NCBI GenBank assembly: GCA_014706385.1
Contig: JACGZH010000001.1
Span: forward strand, 1,674,001 to 1,738,000
DNA length: 64,000 nt
From: Phaffia rhodozyma
Taxonomy: Eukaryota; Basidiomycota; Tremellomycetes; Cystofilobasidiales; Mrakiaceae
Direction of reading: 5' to 3'
A model generated the notes under the pieces. It was not told the DNA's origin and ran no database searches. It saw only the letters and a list, made by a program, of their open reading frames with translations. Every line of letters starts with the position of its first letter. The stretch's first letter is position 1. Below are positions 34,982 to 45,156 of the stretch, piece by piece. A program made the position numbers and the translations under genes.

Positions 34982-36924
34982 TCAGCTCCCACCCGCATCT
35001 CTATTCTCAGCCTCAACAGCCGGATCGCCCGACGGACCTGCTGGTCGACTTAGTTCCTCGATCGACCACTTCCTCCGAGGTAATGTGTCAGATAAATCGG
35101 TGAACGACTGAGCTTTGTATCTATGGATCGCCGCGTTTGCTATCATCGCTGTTTTGTATTGATTTCATCGTCAATAAAGGAATGCCGAGGAGAACACGAA
35201 AGCCCCATCAGCTTAACACGAGAACGAGAAGAGAGAAGAAAAAGGAAGGGAGAGGAACAGACCAGCATTATCAGTGCATAATGAGATAGGAGGGAACATC
35301 ACTCTCAAACCACACGATTTTTCCAAGCTTTGGAATCTACGCTCGACATATTCATCAAATATACATACGTAAGCACGCGAAATCAAAGACCACATTTTTA
35401 ACCGACTCACGTCCAAACTATGACGAGAAAGAACAAAGAAGGAAAGAAAACAAAAAGAGAAGGGGAAAGAGTGTGCTCGGACGAACCGTTGTTTAAGATA
35501 CTTATTACTAGCCACTCCACCACTAGCGACCAATCCCTTGATGACCACTCCTCTATCCTCTTTTAGCTTTTCCAAACAACTCTGTATCCTTCTGACAAAA
35601 GCTTCTCCAACCGACCTCTGAAATTCTCTGGCAGCGCCTACCTGTATGGCCTGTTTGATTCCTGTTGGGTCGACAGAATGTTTTGCTTTTGGATCCGAAC
35701 CAGGAGAGATCTTATGGAGCGTCTCAAGGAGCGATAAGAGAATACCACTGAATTCGAATAGGGGTGAGGAGAGTGGAGGAAGAGGGAGAGGTGCGAAATG
35801 AGGAATGTCAGGGTCCGATGAAGGGAGGGAAAGAGCAAGTGATTCGAGTGCGGGTCCGTAACCTTGGGGGGCTGGAAGATCCAGAGCAGCGCCTAAACGG
35901 TCGAAACACTGACTTTTTTGTTCGCATGTATGCCCAAAGTAGAAAATCGGTAAGTCCAGAAGGGAAAAGAAGAAGGAAGAGAAGAAAAGAGGGGACCAAA
36001 AAAAAAAGCAGACAAACCCAATAGCCAATGAGCCAGTATCGACCAAGATCTCAAACTCATCGAACGAAGTGGCGAGAACAAGCTGAGTGTGACCTCCGGA
36101 CATAAGACATGTCAAGAACGGAAATTCTGGTGGTTTCGCTTCCGTTATGAATGGTGTTAGCGCATGACCTTGCTATACAAGAATTTCGTCGAAAACAAAA
36201 GCAGAAGTAGAACAACAGAAGCAAGGTATCAGGATATTTTTCAAGACAAAGAGAAGAGCAGAACAGAGAGGTTTACCATGTGGTTCACTCCGATCAACGG
36301 TTTGTTCATAAGAGCAGCCATCGCAGACGCAGAGCTACACGAAACCGACAGACAATTAAACATCCCTGGTCCTTGTGTGAACCTACAGGGGGGTTTCATT
36401 GAACAAAGCAGGAGAGAAAAACTCAACTCTCTTTCAGTTTTGCTTCTTGTCTTGTTTTAACGAAGTTCTCTGCTCTAAAAGCAGAAAAGGAAGGAAGCTG
36501 GACTCACGCGTAGGCGTCGATGTCATGAACTCTCAGGTTTGCTTCTTTCAGTGCTTGCTTGATAACTCCTGGCTTCTCGTCCATACCCCCAGGTTTCCAT
36601 CGCGAAACAAACCAGCAGAATCCACCCGTTCGACATAATTAGAATATGTTAAAAGATCCTGTTCAAATTGTTTATATTGGCTGAACTCACCATAGCTCTC
36701 ACATGTGCATGTTGAGCGTACATAGGGTGGATCCCTTTATATGCCTGATGAATCTCATGTTGCTTCCAAACGACGTTCGACAGGATCCTTCTCGAGTCAT
36801 CTACCACAGACGCACATGTGTCGTCCGCGCTGCTCTCAAGAGCGAGAATGTTAAACGTCCGTCTAGAGAAACCGGGACGTATAGCTTGAGTTCGTTGGGT
36901 CGATTGACAGACGAGACGATTCAT
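34982..36924 (-). CDS. QRI7: Mitochondrial tRNA N6-adenosine threonylcarbamoyltransferase (QRI7/OSGEPL1, TsaD family)
   Basis: Transfers threonylcarbamoyl to A37 of ANN-decoding mitochondrial tRNAs. I place the start at the ATG 36922-36924 (MNRLVCQSTQRTQ), which gives a basic, Ser/Thr-rich presequence before FNILALESSADDTCASVVDD. The metal-binding His pair lies in GIHPMYAQHAHVRAM (about 36690-36735). Next exons carry LRVHDIDAYA, FTQGPGMFNCLSVSCSSASA, KPLIGVNHMQGHALTPF and LMSGGHTQLVLA. KCFDRLGAALDLPAPQGYGP and GLVASGGVASNKYLKQR follow. After LCTDNA an intron leads to a final exon at 34982-35148 beginning AMIANAAIHRYKAQSFTDLS and ending DAGGS, stop 34982-34984. Its frame closes exactly (165 nt from the Met). 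Divergence of ANAAI from the usual AMIAWAG is mild. Confidence 0.92.
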
Positions 36925-37374
36925 TTCTTTGGTTTCCAAGTCGTCGTTCGCCGGATCGATTAGCGAACGGCCACTAATGGAGAAGAATCATGAGCGCGGC
37001 CGATTACCTAATCACTGATGGGAACGATAAGATATCACGAGAACACGTATATGTCTACATTACGACTATAGATGAAGGACCGCAAAGAATTAGATAGTAG
37101 AGAAAACGAAGACAGGCAAAGTTCACAGAGCCAAAAGTATAAGCGCCGGAAGGACGGATAGCAGAAAGAGATAATGATATGTGTAGAGGGTATGCATAAT
37201 CGAAACGAAGATAAGGAGAAAAAATCGAAGTGGGGCCAAGAACAAGAAATGGAAGTCGACTGGTTGAATTAACAACGGGAGCAAGCAAGAGGTGCAGAAG
37301 GCGTCCCAAGATAACACAGAGTAAGGTGTCCAAGAAGAAAAGAAAGGAACGTGTCTGAAGGGATTGAAGCCCCT
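36925..37374. other. Intergenic: QRI7 upstream region and transporter 3' flank
   Basis: 450 bp with no credible gene. Plus-strand purine-rich stretches (37070-37230) correspond to CT-rich sequence on the transcribed strand. Nothing else recognised. Confidence 0.5.
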
Positions 37375-39600
37375 TTACCATCCTCCAAAAAGCCGACCTG
37401 CCGACCAACAACAGACAACCCCACCAACCGGCAAGATCCCAAAAAACACCACAGCATCCTGCCAGATTCTTCTACCAGACCTTCTCTTCTGAAGCTGCTT
37501 TTCCTTTTGAGCCAACAGAACGTCCGTCAACAAGCTAGCCTCCTGTGGTCCAGAAGTAAGATACGCGGTGGGAGAAGAACTGGATGTAGATGTCGATTGA
37601 GAAGAAAAGTTGGTAGAGGGAGGGAAAATGATAGAGAAAGGCCGGCGAAGGTGGAAGAGAACGACGAATAGAATGGCTGTTCCAAGAGTTGAGGAGAAAC
37701 GGTGAATCATAGTGGAACACTTAAGAAAAGGAGAGTGAGACAGAATCACACACCTGGGATGAAGAAGCTAAGTAAGAACCCCAAGAATACCCCACTGAGC
37801 ACTCCCTTTTTGCTGATCCAATCTCCCGCTACCGACAGCACAGTGACACCTCCCCATCCGATGGCAGTGACCGTCCAGAACGCTCTCCGCTTCTTGCCCT
37901 GTCCATCGAATCCGCTCCCACCTACAGTCTTAAGACCAGCCGACCTGAAAGCTCGGACCGCAACATCTCTTGTGGGCAAGAATAGCATGGGAATCCCAGA
38001 GAGAGCCATTCCAGCACCCGATAAGCGAGCGACGATGATCCATGAATCGGCAGAAGGAAGGATATCGAGGATGTTAGGAGGCGGTGGTGTAGAGAGGAGA
38101 AAGTATGGTACTAGAGAGAGCGGGAGGGTCAAGGCGATGGAGAGTACAGAAAGAAGCAGAGGAGAGAGCAAGAACGTTCGCTGAGAGGGCTGGAGAAGAG
38201 TCGCGTAGTTAGGTAGTGTTGTCAGTTGAGACATCTGTGTAAACGTGATTAGGGCTAAGAAAAGAAGAGAAGAGGAAGAAGAAAAAAAGACATAGGTTAG
38301 GCTTAAACGATTCCTGGTCAGATACACATAAGCAGCCATCGGGCAAAGAAGAGTCTAACCGATTCCACCCCAGGTAGACCCTCTACCTATTCCATTCCCA
38401 CCTACAAGCTCCCCGAACTGAATCCTTGAGGCTTCAACAGGAACGGGAGGGTCTGTCTGGTTCTTTGAGTAAGCGACTATCTTGACGAGAGTGATTATGA
38501 AAAGCACAATTGGGAAGGCGCTTGACAGAAGAGACGTTCGGATAATCGTTTTGGAGTGAAGTTGGGAGGCGAGGAGGATCGGAGCGATCTGAGCGAGCCC
38601 AAATTGAGACAAGAATTGTTAAACTCAACTCGGAAGGTAAAAGATAAATGTGAAGAACTAAGAACCAACCAGAACGCTAGCCAAGAATGCCCAAAGAGCC
38701 GATGACTGTAGGACTGACGAGAGAGGTGTACTATAGACAAAAATCGGACGTATCAGGTCCGCAGTCACTAATGATCATAACCCACATACTTGCGTTAGCT
38801 TGTTCCTCAGATAGCATGTGTTTCTGTAGTCTGGACAGAAGCAACTTACTTCGGAGGTACAGCATCAACACACCTACCCCTGCACCTACAGTAAGAACCC
38901 TCATTCCTAACCTAACGGTCTTCCCTCCGCCTACAGCCTGACCAAGATCGTCCAGTGTCTTGATTCCCAAATATCTGGCCAGATAGAGAATGACCACATG
39001 GCTGGCACCACTTATGAGCGAGATCCCAACGAGCATTGGTATGAACAACTCGGGAGACAGAAGCCAGACTGCGTAAGGGAGTGAGAGGATGGTGGGCGAA
39101 AATGACGTGTTAAGAAGGTTGAGCGTCGTCCAAAATAAGGTTAGGTTGCCTGTTGGTGGCGTGCTGGACGAGCCTAGAGAGTAAGAATGCTTGAGCGATC
39201 TGGACGATTGTCTTTGATGGCGATGATGACGTTGGGGATATTGATGAGGTTGGTAACGACGACGCGAGGGGATGAAACTGTCGTCTTCTTGTCCACCGTC
39301 AGATTCGAATTCTGAGGAAAGAAACTCGGTTTCTTCTAGCTCTCGAGTTTCGGGATCACTCCATAGCTCCGTTCCATTGTCTTCTGGCTCGAGCACGAGC
39401 TCCCCTCTGATAAGCCAGTTGTCTTTGTCTGTTGATGGAATTGACTGGCAAGCCCGAGGAGATCCGTCTTCAGAGGACGATGCTGATGATGATGCTGATG
39501 CTGATGCTGATGGGGAGGAATAATTTGACGAGTGGAATGATGAAATGAACAAATCATAGGATGAGCCCGTCGGTGATGTCGGTGTCCGTGAGGTATCCAT
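37375..39600 (-). CDS. AVT/SLC38-like vacuolar amino acid transporter
   Basis: Polytopic transporter of the amino acid/auxin permease superfamily; AVT proteins move amino acids across the vacuolar membrane. The start ATG is at 39598-39600 (MDTSRTPTSPTGSSYDLFIS). The first about 130 residues are Ser/Asp/Glu-rich and disordered, with SASASASSS encoded by a (CAGCAT)n-like run. Membrane segments start at LFWTTLNLLNTSFSPTILSL PYAVWLL, with LPYA as in the family. They continue through VVILYLARYLGIKTLDDLGQ, GAGVGVLMLYLR, SVLQSSALWAFLASVL, TSLLSSAFPIVLFIITLVKI and LLLSVLSIALTLPLSLVPYF. The last ones are FWTVTAIGWGGVTVLSVAGD and GVLSGVFLGFLLSFFIP. The C-terminal exon ends GGVVCCWSAGRLFGGW, stop 37375-37377. 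A 30-nt exon near 38804-38833 encodes KHMLSEEQAN. The substrate is not predictable. Confidence 0.75.
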
Positions 39601-39715
39601 CCTGAGAGAGAGCGGAGGGTGTCCAGAGTGTATACGACTAGAAGGATTGGCTAGAGGACGACAAAGAGGAAGAAGAAGGGAAACACGAAGGGATGAAGGG
39701 GTGGATGGTCGAAGA

Positions 39716-39800
39716 ATCAGGAACAGGAACAGGGATAGGAACAAGTACAGGTACAGAATCAGGAACACGTACAGAATCCGAAACCAGGCACGGAATCCGA
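39716..39800. repeat. Degenerate hexanucleotide repeat (AGGAAC/AGAATC-type)
   Basis: Imperfect 6-bp periodic run, units such as AGGAAC, AGGGAT, AAGTAC, AGGTAC and AGAATC. It lies in the leader of the transporter gene on the opposite strand. Confidence 0.7.
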
Positions 39801-39884
39801 AACAAGGAACCTTTGCAAGGTACGGCGGCCCGGTGCACAGTCGACCATGCATGCAAGCGTAACCACGGGCATCTTGTTACTCTG

Positions 39885-39894
39885 CACGTGATCT
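39885..39894 (+). promoter_or_regulatory. CACGTGATCT element upstream of PIF1
   Basis: E-box core CACGTG extended by ATCT, about 150 bp upstream of the PIF1 start. The identical decamer occurs at 44961 and 61009, in other divergent promoters. Binding by a Cbf1-type bHLH factor is an inference. Confidence 0.55.
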
Positions 39895-40044
39895 ACAAAA
39901 GCATAACCTTGACCTCCCGCATAATTACCACAACTTTTTTTCTAATTATTTTTGGATTTTCACCTTTACATATAGAAGAGAGAACACACACTCACACCGC
40001 AATAACCTCATTCGATCCACACCAACTGTCGACTTCAACAGGAC

Positions 40045-43000
40045 ATGCTCAGAAGGTCGTTCTCCCCAGCATGCGCTCTAGTTAGAGCGGGAACTGCATC
40101 ACGACAGTCCCTTATTCCGTTTGCTCGTAGATCATCCACCATACGCCCTACACCCACTCGGGTCTCGACGTTCGACCTGGCCATACCGATAGAGCCATAC
40201 AGTAGGTCTTAGTTTCAGTCGTCTGTTTCTGGTGATGAAACATCATACCTAAGGAAGAAAGTGCGCAGTGAGTTGTCTAAAAACGTTCTCATCATTCCAT
40301 TCATCCTAACAGATCCAGACATCCACCAGATGGAGTACACGCCGGCAGAAAGTCCGGCGCCCATCAAACCCGCCACGGTTGAAGAGCCAAATGGTAAGAA
40401 GGCCCATCCAACACCTCGGTCGGAAGCCTGGTCCATCGTCGATTCTTGAATTTGGATTTCTTCATCATGACTGACGAGAATTTCCTTCTTTCTCCTTCTC
40501 TGTATGGTCTTGCAACAAACCTTTCCGGCCATATCCGCTAGCTCCTGAACCGGTATTCTATCCAGATTATAGCAATAGAGAGATTACTCCTACCGAAGAG
40601 GAGTTTGCCGATGACCGTACGTTCCCCCCGTCTGAGTTCCGATCAAGTCAAAGGATACTATCCATAGACCGCTCGTCCCTACTGGCTGACCGTCCTCTCA
40701 CATACATGCTTCCTCCTTCGTGTTGATAGTTCACGTCAAAGCGCTGTTTCCCCAAGACTTTAGTACCCCACCGTCGTCCACCCCACTCTTTGCTCCTCTC
40801 TCCTCTACTTCTAGCCTCGCTCCACTCCTTTCACTATGTGACTTTGCGCATACACGATCCACGCCCCTCATCCGACGTGAGATCGAACTGCCACCTTTTC
40901 AGGACAAGAGCCGACCGCCGAACGAGCCGATGTTGACGGACGAACAGTCTCAGATCCTCGATACCGTCCGTAGAGGTCACAACGTTTTCTTCACCGGCGC
41001 GGCCGGAACAGGAAAATCTGTCTTGATGAGAGCGATCGTCAGGGCACTCAAGGAGGACGGAAAGGTAGTAGGCGTGACCGCTACAACGGGAATTGCTGCG
41101 CAGAACTTAGGAATTTCAATGGCCTCCACTTTACACTCTTGGGCTGGGTAAATCTTGTGTCCTTTTCCCTTGTTCCCCCTTCCGTCATCAATGGATATTT
41201 ACCCTTGACCTTCGATTAATCTCTCAGAGTCTCGGTCCGAAGCAGTTCTGCAAAATGCATCGACCGAGTGGATGCCCTTCGTGATTACATGCGTTCAGTG
41301 AAGGGAAAATCAACGAAGGAAACGGCCGCTCTCAGGAAACCGAGACCTTCAACCCCAACAGATTTTGCCATTCAGAGGTGGTTGGGTACTCATGTGTTGA
41401 TCATCGACGAAGGTTGGGCTTCCTTTTTCTTTCCACTTGCTAGCATGCTTGTTTCTACAGATCAAACTGTTGCTCATCAAGTCGACGTCTTCTCGTTTAC
41501 GAATATGAATCAGTGTCAATGCTGAGCGCGGAGTTATTCGATAGATTGGATGCGCTCGGAAAAGATATTAGAAATAACAGCCTTCCATTTGGTGGTCTTC
41601 AGGTAAATTCATTTCAATGTGTCTGCAGATTAGATTTCTCCTTGTGATTACAAGCTGACGGACGCACATCCTCCTTTTCCATCTCCTTAACCTCTACTCG
41701 GATGATTGGACCATCTAGATCGTTGTTGCCGGTGATTTCTACCAGGTGAGTTTATTCTGTCTCGCTCTTTCCAGTTCTTCCTCTCATTCCGAAGCTTATC
41801 ATGATACACGTGTTTCACTCTTGTCCAACACTCAGCTCCCCCCAGTTGAGAAAGATATCGAAACCGACGCGGCCCGCGGGTTTGCTTTTACCGCGCACAA
41901 TTGGCAAGCGGTCATCAAGAAATCCAACAATTTCTTCCTTAGAAAAGTTCATCGGCAGGCCGATCCGGTCTTCGTTGGTCTACTTAACCGGTTACGTCTA
42001 GGAAAGGTGTCAATGCAGGACGTGGAGACTCTGAAATCATTGGATAGAGAGATTGTCTATGAAGACGGGATCGAGCCTATCAGCCTGCAAGTCGCCTTTT
42101 CCTTTCGCTCTCTTTGTCTTTTATTCATGTTCTTCGACAATCATTCTGATCGTATCCCTCACTCCTGGAACAAAACGTCAGGTTCTCATTGGTGGAAGAT
42201 GTGGAGAGAAGGAACCAAGAACATCTAGCTTCGATAAAGGCTGAGGAACGTTCATTTGAGGCGGTTGACGATATCTCAGGGATTCGTAAAAACATTGTTA
42301 GCAAGAAGGCTTCGTTCGGAGATCTGCACATGCTGACGAGTAAACTCGAGCAGTTAGTGTGATTTTCACTTTGGTTGGAGTAAACAGAGACTTCTATATT
42401 CTAATTCGTTCTTACCCTTTGAATCTCTTCTTATTCTCCATTTCGATCAGGGACACAAAGTTGGCCAAGACGTTGAAGCTGAAGGTTGGCGTTTCCGTGA
42501 TGGTTGTCAAGAACATGGACATCAAATCAACAGGAAGCATCAAATCTCTTGGGTCAGCCCCTACTCAAGACAAGGAAGATATCTGGCGATTATCCAACGG
42601 TTTACAAGGCAAAGTAGTCTCGTTTCATGAATCGGGCGATCCAGTTGTCAGTTTCATTGATGGTACGACCATTAGGATCCCACGATACGCCGGAGAGGTT
42701 AGAGACTCGAGAGGAATGGTGATGATTAGGAGGAATCAGTATCCTTTGGTCTTGGCGGCGGCTATCACAATTCATAAATCCCAGGGTCAGACTTTACAGC
42801 GTGTTAAGGTTGGTCTTCCGTACTGTCTATCTCCTCTCCTTGTCGTTCGGTCTAATCCCGTCCTATGTTTTATCTATTCTTCCTAGATTGACCTGAGAAA
42901 CACATTCGAGCGAGGCCAAGCGTTCGTCTAGTTCCTCACGTTTTCCCGTCCACTTTGTGTCTATCTGCTTCCTTTATTCAAAACCAATGCTTTTGTGTTC

Positions 43001-43486
43001 TCTTGATATTCTATCTGAAAAATAGATACGTCGCTCTCTCTCGAGCGACCTCCCTCTCAAGTATCGAGCTGAGAGGATTCAATCCACTGGCTTCTATGTA
43101 CGTTTTTCCTTTTTTTTCTCCTTTCGTATCTTTTCTTTGGAGTCTTGGGCCTGACTTATCGTCCTGCCAATTTGAATAGTTTACAACCGAACCCCGAAGT
43201 GTTTGCTTTCATGCAACGGTCCGTCTCTCTTCCACACTTCTCCTCTATATTTTTCAAGATTAACCGACCTAGATTCTTTCTCTTTTCTCTCGCTTTGATC
43301 TCGACAAACAGATTCGCAGAAGAACCAGCAGACGACCTGGAACCACTGAGTTATCACGAGGTGTTCGCAAATGAGCCTTCCACGCCACCTGAATTCAAGT
43401 TGCCTGCTTCCCTATCAAACTCAAAGTGGGCTAATCTTCAGGATCAGAACCGAAAAGAGCAGGAGCAGGAGCAGAGTCAGGAGTAG
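40045..43486 (+). CDS. PIF1: PIF1-family 5'-3' DNA helicase, probable mitochondrial presequence
   Basis: SF1B helicase for mitochondrial DNA maintenance and, in yeast, nuclear telomere and G-quadruplex processing. The start MLRRSFSPACALVRAGTASR is a textbook mitochondrial presequence (Arg/Ser/Ala, no acids). I traced exons through NPDIHQMEY, EPVFYPDYSNREITPTEEEF and HVKALFPQDF, all joining in phase. Helicase motifs: Q-like LTDEQSQIL, Walker A GAAGTGKS (about 40999-41022), Ia GVTATTGIAAQNLG, Walker B HVLIIDE (about 41391-41411), motif III VVAGDFYQLPPV, and RKVHRQAD. Motif V is ITIHKSQGQTLQ (about 42767-42800) and motif VI is YVALSRATSL (about 43025-43055). The C-terminus is Gln/Glu-rich (NRKEQEQEQSQE), stop 43484-43486. 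About 13-14 exons, around 715 residues. Confidence 0.93.
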
Positions 43487-44813
43487 AAGTACTGGGCAAG
43501 ATGAGACGGTGGGTGAGGGCGGAGCGTGTGTGTTTGAGGAAACGAGAGTGATCGCTCAGAGGCGATTATGATAAAACAACCAATATATCTCTCAAATCTC
43601 TTCAGCTCTTGGAGGGAAAACCTTTGAGTAGAAAACATGGTTTCGACAAGGAAGAATATGGGCGGAAGCCAGAGACAAGGAATAGCCATCAAGGAATGGA
43701 GAATTCGTTGAAAAGAGGGAGAAATATGGAGAAAAAAGCGAAGGATTACAGATCGAGAGAGAAGGAGATATAAAACAGAGAAAGAGAAACAGAAAGATCC
43801 AAGACAAGGACGTATGCACTGGAAGAAGGAGAGTCGAAAGAGGTCAAACGGCCTCATTATCCTTCTGAGCACTAGAAACCGAGATAGATCACGAGGGATT
43901 TTTTTTAAAATCAGTCTACTGACAGAACGAAAAGATAGAAAAGACAGGACAAAACAAGGAGTAACGAACGGTTCTCTTGCTTTTCCTTTATCCTTTCCAT
44001 TCGCATTGTCCTCAAATACCAACTCTTTTGCACCTCTAAACACGCTGCCCGCTGTCTGCTTGATGCCTGCGATGGAGCCAAAAACCCAGCCGGAAAGGAC
44101 GGACCCGATATTTTCGTCGTCATCCTCGGAAATGTCGGCGTCGAGTCTGGTGTCGAGCAGTTGATATTCGAGAAGGTACGATTCAAACTTTCGAGCAAGC
44201 GCCGTCGTGTCTTCATACTATTTTTGCGGTTCATAGGTAGTAGAAGGGAATCAGCTTGAAGTGAGGGGTCAAGGGAAGAGAAAGAAGGGAGAAGCAAGAT
44301 ACATACTTCGTCGTTGTTCTTAGGCTGGGGTAGCTTTAGCTTAAGGTAGCCTCCAATCTCTTGGTTTGATGTCGGGAGCATGCCACCGGCAGAAGAGCTC
44401 GAAGGAACATTTTTTGGAGAGGGAGAAAAGTTAAAAGAATACGAGGCGTGCGACTAAAAAGATTTGTATACATGTGTGTATGTATCAAAGAGAGTGAGTG
44501 GTGTAGTGCGCGACGAGAAGTGAAGGAGAGTATATCGAAGATTCCCTACCTCATTCTGGTCGGTCTTTCTCACCAGATTCTCCTTTCCAAGAAGAACGGT
44601 GGTATTTGGCTGCATGGAGAGCGCAAGAAGCTTCTTAGGTGCCCCACCGGTCTTTCCATCCTTGTCCTCATCCTCCGATATGATCTCAACCAGGGAGCAC
44701 GAACCGGAGGATAACGGGAAAACGTGTGTCCCGAGATGATGGGAAAGGGTAGCCTGAGGAAACGTCAACAATGTTGAGGGATGAGTAGGAGGAGGATACA
44801 TTGAGTCTGACAT
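43477..44813 (-). CDS. Uncharacterised protein, possibly related to the N-terminal region of fungal senescence/spartin-like proteins
   Basis: The start ATG at 44811-44813 gives MSDSMYPPPTHPSTLLTFPQ, followed by ATLSHHLGTHVFPLSSGSCS and PKKLLALSMQPNTTVLLGKE. A donor after KENL (GTGAGA) and an acceptor near 44365 join to IGGYLKLKLPQPKNNDE. A third exon has YEDTTALARKFESYLLEYQL, LDTRLDADISEDDDE, SGWVFGSIAGIKQTAGSVFR and KELVFEDNANGKDKGKA. The order (beta-rich start, G-Y-LKLKLP, short acidic helix, glycine-rich segment) recalls fungal senescence-domain proteins, but the domain itself would be short or missing. The 3' end is unclear: after about 43970 the frame stays open to 43477 but becomes Phe/Leu/Ser low-complexity, so the true end is probably near 43950. 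Weak functional call. Confidence 0.5.
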
Positions 44814-45156
44814 TATTATCGAGTGAATGTTGTGCTGGTTGAAAGGTTGCTGCTTTGAGAGAACATGCAACAAACTGAGGATGCGACTAAACGGGAAGGA
44901 GATGACGATTTATCGCTGTACGCTGAGAGGTGTATGATTACGTAATACCTCACCAAATATCACGTGATCTATATCCCCGCATCGGCGTGTTCCTGATTTC
45001 TGAAATTATCGGTTCCTGGTACCTTTTCCATTCCCACCTCGTCCGATCCCAAAGAGTAGCAACGAAAGGAAAGGATTCTCCTTCTCTCTCCATCTCGTCA
45101 TCTTCAGCTCCTGGAAGGAAAGAAGGGATCCGAAAGGAAGAGGTTCCAGAAGGACC
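44814..45156. promoter_or_regulatory. Divergent promoter region upstream of PET127
   Basis: 343 bp between start codons, containing CACGTGATCT at 44961-44970. No gene seen. Confidence 0.6.
44961..44970 (+). promoter_or_regulatory. CACGTGATCT element upstream of PET127
   Basis: Here the core is embedded in the palindrome ATCACGTGAT. It lies about 187 bp before the PET127 ATG and 148 bp before the divergent gene's ATG. It is identical to the elements at 39885 and 61009. Confidence 0.55.

Larger units (their letters stand above)
39601..40044. promoter_or_regulatory. Divergent promoter region, transporter / PIF1
   Basis: 444 bp between start codons. Contains a degenerate hexamer repeat (39716-39800) and the CACGTGATCT element at 39885-39894. 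No gene. Confidence 0.6.

Noticed and set aside
34563..35103. Plus-strand frames of 83-95 codons after the carboxylesterase
   Set aside because: They cover the esterase 3' end and the antisense of the last QRI7 exon; Phe/Tyr/Ser/Leu low-complexity, no splice structure.
36925..36939. Extended QRI7 start at 36939
   Set aside because: That codon is TTG. The ATG at 36922-36924 gives a good presequence without the acidic METKE-type extension.
40720..40731. Alternative PIF1 start at 40720
   Set aside because: The codon is GTG, not ATG. The upstream exons from 40045 join in phase and provide a mitochondrial presequence, so the earlier start is preferred.
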